Of a DNA stretch of 64,000 bases, positions 58,251-64,000 are shown one piece after another. The stretch's first letter is position 1; each line of letters begins with the position of its first letter. The translations under genes were made by a program, and so were the position numbers. Source of the DNA: CAVPTL01 sp963794415. GTDB lineage: Bacteria; Actinomycetota; Thermoleophilia; Gaiellales; JAICJC01. The stretch covers positions 496,001 through 560,000 of the forward strand of contig CAWCDI010000001.1 in assembly GCA_963794415.1 (NCBI GenBank), written 5' to 3'. A model generated the notes under the pieces. The model made no database searches and had not been told where the DNA came from. It saw only the letters and a list, made by a program, of their open reading frames with translations.

Positions 58251-59162
58251 GTGTCGCTTCTCGTCACCGGTCTGCACCGTTCGGGCACCCGCTGGGTCGG
58301 CCAGGTGCTGGCGGCCTCTCCGCGCCCAGTGGGGTTCATCTGGGAGCCGTTCAGCCCCAACCACCGGCGCGGCACCTTCCCGCCGCACTGGCCCCAGTAC
58401 TTCCACTACGTCTGCGCGGAGAACGCCGCGGAAGTCGTGGAGCCGTGGCAGGCGATGCTCGAGTTCCGGTACCGGCCGGCCGCGGAGGCGCGCTCCCTGC
58501 GCAGCCCCAAGGACGCGGCGCGCATGGCGCGCGACTGGTCGCAGTTCAGCGGTCTGCGCCGCCGAGGCGCCACGCCGCTCGTGAAGGATCCCATCGCGCT
58601 CTTCTCGGCGGAGTGGCTGGTGGAGACGTTCGAGATGCAGCCGGTGGTGATGGTCCGCCACCCTGCGGCGCTGGTCGCCACCGTGACGCGCCGCAACTGG
58701 CACCACCGCTTTGCCGACTTCCTCGAGCAGCCGTACCTGATGCGCGACCTGCTCTCCGAGCGGCAAGCCGAGATCGAGCGGCTCGTCGCCGGGCCGCCGT
58801 CGGCGTTCGACGGCGCCATCGCCCTCTGGAACATCCTCACCGAGCACGTCGCCGGCATCGCCGAGCGTCACCCGGACTGGATCATCCTGCGGCACGAGGA
58901 CGTGTGTCGCGAGCCGGTGCCGCAGTTCCGTGCGCTCTACGAGCGGCTCGGCCTGGAGTGGGCGCCGCAGGTGGAGGAGTTCATCGATCGCACCACCAGC
59001 TCGGCCAACCCGACGTCGCAGGCACGGGCAGACTCGATCCTGCGAAACAGCGCCGCGCACGCCGACTCCTGGAAGCGGGAGCTCACGCCGGAGCAGATCG
59101 CCGAGATCCGGGCGCGTACGGAGGAGGTCTCGTCGGTGTTCTACAGCGACGACGACTGGTGA
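58251..59162 (+). CDS. Sulfotransferase-family protein
   Basis: Predicted PAPS-dependent sulfotransferase of 303 residues. The 5'-phosphosulfate loop is VTGLHRSGTRWVGQVL (residues 5-20), and the 3'-phosphate-binding strand is PVVMVRHPAALVATVTRRNW. The acceptor, perhaps a sugar, lipid or small molecule, is unknown. GTG start with TAGCCT 6 bases upstream, indicating a leaderless mRNA. A strong hairpin follows the gene. Confidence 0.85.
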   Translation: MSLLVTGLHRSGTRWVGQVLAASPRPVGFIWEPFSPNHRRGTFPPHWPQYFHYVCAENAAEVVEPWQAMLEFRYRPAAEARSLRSPKDAARMARDWSQFSGLRRRGATPLVKDPIALFSAEWLVETFEMQPVVMVRHPAALVATVTRRNWHHRFADFLEQPYLMRDLLSERQAEIERLVAGPPSAFDGAIALWNILTEHVAGIAERHPDWIILRHEDVCREPVPQFRALYERLGLEWAPQVEEFIDRTTSSANPTSQARADSILRNSAAHADSWKRELTPEQIAEIRARTEEVSSVFYSDDDW

Positions 59163-59207
59163 CACGCACCGGTGTCTACCTGCTGACGCCGTAGGACACC
59201 ACCGCCC

Positions 59208-59239
59208 CGGCGACCCGGACTCGGCGGTTCGGGTCGCCG
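59208..59239 (+). terminator. Hairpin after the sulfotransferase gene
   Basis: CGGCGACCCG (59208-59217) and CGGGTCGCCG (59230-59239) form a perfect 10-bp stem with a 12-base loop, 45 bases after the stop codon. No T-run follows, as is common for terminators in very GC-rich genomes. Confidence 0.55.
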
Positions 59240-59315
59240 TGCGGATCTGGGCACTTCAATCTGTCGCGCCCGTCGTGGCGCGGGTTCGACTGGTGGTCAA
59301 CGTACGATGGAGCGA

Positions 59316-60071
59316 ATGAGCGAGAGGATTTTCCGGTTCGCGGTCGCTGGCCTGTTCGCCCTCGTGCTTTGCGCCGGGGCCTGCTCTTGCGGCGGTGGTA
59401 CCTCGGTACACACGGTCGCCGTTGCTGGGCCTGCGAACCCGTTGCTGCAGCGGATTGTCGGAAAGCTTCCGGCGGATACGCCGATTCGGAAGGTGACGCT
59501 CTCCACGAGCGCTCCGTTCGGGTTTCCGCACGCTCACGGAACGTGGATCGCCTTCACCAGCGGCCTCACGCCCGATGAGCCTGACTCGACTCGAGAGGAC
59601 TGGGAAAGCTGGTTGGTTGAGGATGCCTATCAAGACGAGGTCGCTGGAACCGGGTTACCCCGGCTCATTGGCGCGAAGAGCGACCCAAGCGAGCTGCCGC
59701 TCGGCGGAGTCAAGATCGGTCCCCTCAAACGTCTAACTCCCGCGTCCGGCCCACAGGTTCAGTCGATCGAACATCTCGTCACAACGCACCTTCATGCGCT
59801 CGGTCTTCGGGGTATCAAGCTCAGGACTGAGACGATCGAAGGAACCGCGATCGCCGTCAGCGCCGTCGCCAGCGATCCCACGCCGTTTATGGGCGTGTGT
59901 GCGAATCAGCAGTCGCGGATGCTCGTCAACAAGATGCTGCCGCTGAAAGACCGCCAGGCCCTCGCGGGCCTCTACCTCACGATCCAGACCACCGCTGGAA
60001 CACAAATACTCAGCCAGGCGTCCTCGGTTGAGAATGGCTCTGGGGACTGCTGGTCTCGCAATGCGTCGTAA
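59316..60071 (+). CDS. Putative lipoprotein of unknown function
   Basis: 251 residues with signal peptide and lipobox (AVAGLFALVLCAGACSCGGG). The mature region (APFGFPHAHGTWIAFTSGLT; IKLRTETIEGTAIAVSAVAS) matches no family I know. Codon use is less GC-biased than in neighbouring genes. TACGAT at 59303-59308 lies 7 bases before the ATG at 59316, favouring it over the ATG at 59307. First of several poorly conserved genes before tRNA-Gln. Confidence 0.65.
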   Translation: MSERIFRFAVAGLFALVLCAGACSCGGGTSVHTVAVAGPANPLLQRIVGKLPADTPIRKVTLSTSAPFGFPHAHGTWIAFTSGLTPDEPDSTREDWESWLVEDAYQDEVAGTGLPRLIGAKSDPSELPLGGVKIGPLKRLTPASGPQVQSIEHLVTTHLHALGLRGIKLRTETIEGTAIAVSAVASDPTPFMGVCANQQSRMLVNKMLPLKDRQALAGLYLTIQTTAGTQILSQASSVENGSGDCWSRNAS

Positions 60072-60082
60072 CCGCATCCACG

Positions 60083-60241
60083 ATGCCGAGAAAGCAGAGG
60101 ATCCGCCGTAGAACGTCCACCATCATCTCGATCCTCGTGATAGTTGTCGCCGGCGTCACCGCGATCTACACGGGACTAAGTGTGGCGGCGAGTCGAGCAG
60201 GCACGGAGAAGCGCGGATGCAGCGGATGGCTGCCGGAGTAG
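60083..60241 (+). CDS. Possible small single-helix membrane protein (52 aa)
   Basis: Starts 11 bases after the lipoprotein stop. A very basic N-terminus (PRKQRIRRRTS) precedes one clear transmembrane helix (TIISILVIVVAGVTAIYTGL) and a short tail, so it would insert with its N-terminus in the cytoplasm. No family match. The following 220 bases to 60464 hold no convincing gene; short frames there could be a damaged extension of this one. Confidence 0.4.
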   Translation: MPRKQRIRRRTSTIISILVIVVAGVTAIYTGLSVAASRAGTEKRGCSGWLPE

Positions 60242-60464
60242 CCGGGGCCAGTGCCGGGCTCGCGGCGCAGCAGTTCGACCTCGACAAGCGCCACGGCGAC
60301 CGCGAGGCCGCGTTGGCGCGCGATCCGACGTGGCGATGCCGGTTTCGAGTCGCGCCGGCACGGTGCACTCATCATCGACCGTCGAGGTGGTTGACGCTCG
60401 CTTCGTCGAGAGCCGGAAATACCAGGGCCTACACCGTGTCCGGAGTCGAGCCGATAATGACTAG

Positions 60465-61013
60465 GTGCTGTTCCGTAAGCGCGGATCTAAGCGAGTGCCG
60501 CCGATCGGCGAGCGCGTGACGCTGCGGGAAAGTCGCGTGCGGCTGGTGATCTTTCTCGCGTTCACCATTGTGGGGGTGGTGACTGGCGTCGCGATGGGTG
60601 TCACAAGTGCCGACCGCATCACCGGGCTGCTGGTTGCGGCATTGTGTCTTCTCGGAACGCTGGTGCTCTCGATGCTCATTGCCGAGGGGAGGACACTCAC
60701 ACTGGATCACGATGGGTTCGTTGCGAGCATCGGACTCCCGTTTCGCCGGCCGATTGTCGTAGCGTGGCGAGACGTCATCCGGTTTTCTGAGGTGCCGATC
60801 CCTGGCGGGACGGTCGTCGGGTTTCAGCTTCATGCACACGCTCCTCCCGTAACATCCCGGCTTCGCCGCGCAGTCGACGAGGTCTTTACTCCTCAGGCTC
60901 CCGACGGCACGCTTCCGACGACCTACGCGGGGATGAGTGCGAGCGAGACGATCAAGTATCTTGAGCGCTGGCGCGGCTACGCCGCGAGCCTCCACGATCG
61001 AGATCTCGCCTGA
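60465..61013 (+). CDS. Small membrane protein with PH-like domain (STM3941-like)
   Basis: 182 residues. A basic N-terminus is followed by two transmembrane helices (LVIFLAFTIVGVVTGVAMGV; LLVAALCLLGTLVLSMLIAE), then a cytoplasmic domain with LTLDHDGFVASIGLPFRRPI and VVAWRDVIRFSEVPIPG. The helices-then-DGF/WRDV order is typical of bacterial PH-like, STM3941-type proteins of unknown function. GTG start. Part of the lower-GC stretch. Confidence 0.6.
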   Translation: MLFRKRGSKRVPPIGERVTLRESRVRLVIFLAFTIVGVVTGVAMGVTSADRITGLLVAALCLLGTLVLSMLIAEGRTLTLDHDGFVASIGLPFRRPIVVAWRDVIRFSEVPIPGGTVVGFQLHAHAPPVTSRLRRAVDEVFTPQAPDGTLPTTYAGMSASETIKYLERWRGYAASLHDRDLA

Positions 61014-61234
61014 GCCGCCGTCGGACCGGGCGGCGTGCTTGGAGGAATCGTGGACGCAGTCGTCTGGCTTGCCAGTGTTTTGGGCCGTGACTTTTGAGAC
61101 GGGTTCGGGCGGTGGGCTGGAGCTCTACTCGGGAGCCGCCACATCATGCCAATCTGCGTCTCAGGTTACGCTACGGCGGTCAAAGTTCGAGTCCGTTCCA
61201 TAGGGGGCTGAAAGCCGCTCCCAGATTCAAAGAA

Positions 61235-61305
61235 CTGCGGGACAGGGACTCGAACCCCGATTACCTGATCCAGAGTCAGGCGTCCTACCATTAGACGATC
61301 CCGCA
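61235..61305 (-). tRNA. tRNA-Gln (anticodon CTG)
   Basis: On the minus strand a 71-nt cloverleaf: acceptor TGCGGGA/TCCCGCA with the U1-A72 pair typical of bacterial tRNA-Gln and discriminator G; D-loop TAATGGTAGG; anticodon stem CCTGA/TCAGG with loop CTCTGGA (anticodon CTG, reads CAG); T-loop GTTCGAGTC. CCA is not encoded. A TATCGT -10 box lies 12 bases upstream. The preceding 220 bases (61014-61234) contain nothing I recognise. Confidence 0.95.
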
Positions 61306-61347
61306 CAGGGCGGGCGAACGATACCAGAGGCCGGTGAGAGGAGGGCG

Positions 61348-61854
61348 TTGCTCAACACCCGTGAAGCCGTCTCCAGCGACGCCCCGGCGATCGCCGCCAT
61401 CCATAACTCCGCGTGGCAGGCGGGGTATCGCGGACTGCTCCCGGATGAGCTCCTGGAGAGCCTCGACGTCGCCGACCGCACGGCCTTCTGGGCTGACGTC
61501 ATCGGCCGTCACAGGGACGCGTCGGTGCTCACCGTGGCCGAGCTCGGCGGCGAGGTCTGTGGTTTCGCAGACCTCCGCCCGAGCGTCGAGCGGGCGGCGG
61601 CCGGCACCGTCGGCGCCGTCTACGTTGCCCCGGGCCGTTGGCGCGAGGGAATCGGCACAGCCCTCATGCAGGCAGTCGAGCGCACCGCCCGGCACAAGGG
61701 GTTTACGGCCCTCGAGCTGCACGTGCTGGTGGGAAACGATCGCGCGGCGCGGTTCTACGAGCGGCTCGGCTGGGTCTCCAACGGCGTGCATGAGGCGCAC
61801 TCGGCAGCCGGGCACCCCGCGGAGGTCGTGCGCTACGAGCGCGCGCTCACCTGA
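61348..61854 (+). CDS. GNAT-family N-acetyltransferase
   Basis: 168-residue acetyltransferase with the acetyl-CoA loop VYVAPGRWREGIGTALMQAV and the closing ELHVLVGNDRAARFYERLGW. The N-terminal IAAIHNSAWQAGYRGLLPDE fits the group acting on small amines or peptides. TTG start, with GGAGG unusually close (3 bases). Its last 8 bases overlap the convergent nuclease gene. Confidence 0.88.
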   Translation: MLNTREAVSSDAPAIAAIHNSAWQAGYRGLLPDELLESLDVADRTAFWADVIGRHRDASVLTVAELGGEVCGFADLRPSVERAAAGTVGAVYVAPGRWREGIGTALMQAVERTARHKGFTALELHVLVGNDRAARFYERLGWVSNGVHEAHSAAGHPAEVVRYERALT

Positions 61855-63361
61855 CGGTGAATGCCGCGGAGTTCCAGCACACGTAGCCATCGTCCAGGCA
61901 GAGCCACACCTTGTAGCTTCCTGCCTTCAGCGGCCACGTGCCGTTTGCCTTCACGCCGATCTGGCCCTTGCCGTTGACGGCGGCGTTCACGTACTGCCAC
62001 TCGAGCAGGTCGTCGGTCAGCGGCGTGCCCTTCGCCGGGTTCACCGAGAGCCAGTCGTATCGGTTGCCGGGATCGTTCCGCCAGCTCACCCTGATCGGCT
62101 CGCCCACCGCGTACACGGCCTTTGCGACCGCGATCGTGGGCTGCGCGCCCGCGGCGACCACCGTCACCGTCGTGGGCGCGGGCGCGGAGGACCCCATGCC
62201 GCCGAGCGCCACCGAGTAGATCCCCGGCGCCAGTGATCCCGAGGAGAACTGCACGTGCCCGTTCTGCGTCGCGCTCGTCGACCGGCTGGCGACCACCGAG
62301 CCGCCGCGCTCGAGCTCGACGGTGACACCGGCCTTCGCGGGCGCCCGGAACGTCACTCCGATGCCCGCGCCCTTCGTCACCCGCGCCGAGTCCACCGCAA
62401 CCAGCGGAGGAGGGGCGACCGGCCGGATGCGGAGCGTCGAGACCACCGCGCGGTGATCCGACGTCCAGTCGTTCACGGCAATGTCGGTGTAGGGCGACGT
62501 CGGGTAGCCAACCACCTGCGATGCGAGCGCCGTGATCGGCCCGCCCGTCCACACGAAGTCGATGCGATCCGCCCACTTTGCGGAGTGCTGGAACGTCGGC
62601 CAGCCGCTGGGCCACGTGATGCCGGGCTTCGTCAGCGGGTCGGGGTGCACGGTGCGGAAGCTGTCATGGAAGCCGGCAGCCTCGATCTCGCGCGACACGG
62701 GCCAGTTGACGCTGTAGGTGAACCCGCGCGCCTTCACGACTGCAGGCGTCCAGTCGCGCCACGACGGCGAGTTGAAGTCGCCGGTGAGGATCGTCGGCGT
62801 CCCGGAGGCGATCAGCGGCCGTGCTGCGGCCAGGATCGGCTGCATCCACGGGATGCGCTGGAGCGCCTCGTTGTGCAGCACAAGCGCTTTGCTCTTGCCG
62901 TCGCGCACGCCGTAAGGGCCGTACGGCGTGGAGGGGAGGTGCGTGTTGAGCAGCGCCACCACCTTGCCGGGCGCCACCTGCAGGTAGCCGTAGACGTGAT
63001 CCGCGCCGCCGGGCTCGAGGATGGGATAGCGCGACACTGTGTGCAGCCGCGGGTAGGCATACCAGCCGGGGCCGAGCATCTTCGCGATCAGTCGCGTGCG
63101 CCCGAATGGCTCCTGGATGCCCACGATATCGGCTCTGGCAGCGCGGATGGCATCGACCGCGCCCTGCTCGTCGGCCTTCGTCTGCGGCGACCCGGGGCCG
63201 TACTGCCAGCCCCACTCACCGCCTGCCATGTTGTAGGTCATCACCCGCAGGACGATCGAGTTGCCCGATGCGGCCGCCGGCGTCAGAGACGCAGCTTGCC
63301 CGGACGTCGAGAGCCCCACCCCCACTGCGATGACGGCAACAAATGCAATCAGCCGTAGCAC
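61847..63361 (-). CDS. Secreted endonuclease/exonuclease/phosphatase-family protein
   Basis: 504 residues, exported (LRLIAFVAVIAVGVGLSTSG signal). The EEP (DNase I-like) domain covers residues 38-315, with VMTYNMAGGEWGW, VGIQEPFGRTRLI, TILTGDFNSPSWRDW and the terminal NDWTSDHRAVVSTLRI catalytic Asp-His. About 190 further residues form two beta-rich, probably immunoglobulin-like modules. It could degrade extracellular DNA or act on phosphodiesters or lipids; the substrate is uncertain. Confidence 0.88.
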   Translation of the reverse strand: MLRLIAFVAVIAVGVGLSTSGQAASLTPAAASGNSIVLRVMTYNMAGGEWGWQYGPGSPQTKADEQGAVDAIRAARADIVGIQEPFGRTRLIAKMLGPGWYAYPRLHTVSRYPILEPGGADHVYGYLQVAPGKVVALLNTHLPSTPYGPYGVRDGKSKALVLHNEALQRIPWMQPILAAARPLIASGTPTILTGDFNSPSWRDWTPAVVKARGFTYSVNWPVSREIEAAGFHDSFRTVHPDPLTKPGITWPSGWPTFQHSAKWADRIDFVWTGGPITALASQVVGYPTSPYTDIAVNDWTSDHRAVVSTLRIRPVAPPPLVAVDSARVTKGAGIGVTFRAPAKAGVTVELERGGSVVASRSTSATQNGHVQFSSGSLAPGIYSVALGGMGSSAPAPTTVTVVAAGAQPTIAVAKAVYAVGEPIRVSWRNDPGNRYDWLSVNPAKGTPLTDDLLEWQYVNAAVNGKGQIGVKANGTWPLKAGSYKVWLCLDDGYVCWNSAAFTVR

Positions 63362-63387
63362 GGCGGCGAGCCTACCACAGCAGGTCG

Positions 63388-64000
63388 TTACAGCTCGAAC
63401 GAGGGCAAGAGCCGCTTTTCGGTCGCGCCCTCGATGGTCGCACGCACGTTGATGTGATCCTCGAGGCCCGATCCGCGCAGCTTGCTGCGAAGCAGGTTGT
63501 CCACCTGATAGAGGCCGGCCGAGTTGTTCATCTCGACGTCGATCATCACGTGCCCGGTGTCGTGGTGGATCCGCACGGCCTCGATCGCGGCCGCAGACAG
63601 CGAGTGGATGGACACGCGCCCGGCCTCGAACGGGATCCGCGAGCGGCCCTTTGCCATGTCGAGCGCATCGGCGACGCGCACGATGCCGGCCTCCACCGAG
63701 AGCGGCTGGCCATCGGAGCGGTGCGAGATGATGGTCTGCAGCACCTCGGCCTCCACGATGGTCTTCTCGGGATCCTCGTAGATGCCCTCGAGCAGACGCG
63801 GCAGCCGGTCGGCCGCCAGGAAGAGGCTCATCTCCTCGTGGCCGTTTCGGTGCACCGCCATGCCCAGGCAGTGGGTGAGGCAGCCGAGCACCACGACCAC
63901 CTCGGCGTCCTCCTGGCGCATGCCGTAGTCGGTCACCATGCCCGGCTCGAGGCCCGCGCGGCGCAGCTCACGCACCAGCTTCAGGCCGATGTTGGTGACG
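63388..64000 (-). CDS. HD-type metal-dependent phosphohydrolase (N-terminus beyond window)
   Basis: Only the C-terminal 203 codons are present; the frame runs out at the window's right edge, where it reads VTNIGLKLVRELRRAGLEPG. Visible motifs are VLGCLTHCLGMAVHRNGHEE, ISHRSDGQPLSVEAGIVRVA and DALDMAKGRSRIPFEAG. This matches a group of HD-domain phosphohydrolases found in actinobacteria and archaea whose substrate is not established. The C-terminal 80 residues (VMIDVEMNNSAGLYQVDNLL) look like a small regulatory domain. Confidence 0.7.
   Translation of the reverse strand, partial: VTNIGLKLVRELRRAGLEPGMVTDYGMRQEDAEVVVVLGCLTHCLGMAVHRNGHEEMSLFLAADRLPRLLEGIYEDPEKTIVEAEVLQTIISHRSDGQPLSVEAGIVRVADALDMAKGRSRIPFEAGRVSIHSLSAAAIEAVRIHHDTGHVMIDVEMNNSAGLYQVDNLLRSKLRGSGLEDHINVRATIEGATEKRLLPSFEL

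Noticed and set aside
60242..60464. Short overlapping frames on both strands
   Set aside because: No start signals, no recognisable domains and inconsistent codon bias; possibly a damaged gene but not supportable.
61165..61200. tRNA remnant (AGTTCGAGTCC, T-arm-like)
   Set aside because: Only the T-loop-like string is present; no acceptor, D-arm or anticodon stem can be built around it.

Overview
The window is very GC-rich, densely packed bacterial DNA. Several features point to an Actinomycetota chromosome, with Thermoleophilia-like lineages my best guess: GTG and TTG starts are common, many genes have a TAnnnT -10 box 6-8 nt before the start codon (leaderless mRNAs), the leuA leader is of the actinobacterial type, and gene content includes UgpC, ROK, NlpC/P60 and UbiA families. 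The class assignment is inference; there is no 16S gene here.

Layout. 0-8.4 kb: an amino-acid permease fragment, a single-domain RNB nuclease, and a tight branched-chain amino-acid operon on the minus strand (leuA-leuB-ilvB-ilvN-ilvC) preceded by a promoter, a 38-codon leucine-rich leader peptide and mutually exclusive hairpins. 8.5-16.4 kb: an AT-hook protein, an ATP-grasp enzyme, a PucR regulator, two divergent class III aminotransferases (one gabT), an NlpC/P60 hydrolase and a GntR regulator. 16.4-19.7 kb: a siroheme nitrite/sulfite reductase, then a SAM-I riboswitch in front of threonine synthase. 19.7-27.4 kb: thioredoxin, ArsR, a LysM/transglycosylase protein, xseAB, a UbiA prenyltransferase, proline dehydrogenase and an orphan response regulator.

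27.4-28.6 kb is a gene-free convergent interval holding seven copies of a three-box motif spaced 146-149 bp apart. I could not assign it to any known element and regard it as the most novel signal in the window.

28.6-33.8 kb and 43.5-51.3 kb are two halves of what looks like one amino-sugar/glycoside regulon: UgpC ATPase, BadF-type kinase, deacetylase, SIS isomerase and GH4 glycosidase in the first; DegT aminotransferase, ROK repressor, family-1 sugar ABC transporter without its own ATPase, Gfo/Idh dehydrogenase and a second BadF kinase in the second. A shared 17-bp palindrome (TCAGGAAASTTTCCTWA) occurs once in each half. Between them lie a KAP-type P-loop NTPase, another NlpC/P60 protein, a truncated IS1595-type transposase and a complete peptide (Dpp/Opp) ABC operon. 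51.3-64 kb holds a secreted protein, TypA/BipA, a GGDEF protein, small membrane proteins, aroA, a sulfotransferase, a poorly conserved stretch, tRNA-Gln, two hydrolase-type genes and a GNAT.

Four otherwise well-conserved genes (gabT, the siroheme reductase, the LysM/lysozyme gene, the second peptide ABC ATPase) are each broken by a single-base indel, three of them in C/G runs. This looks more like base-calling error in a draft assembly than true pseudogenisation.
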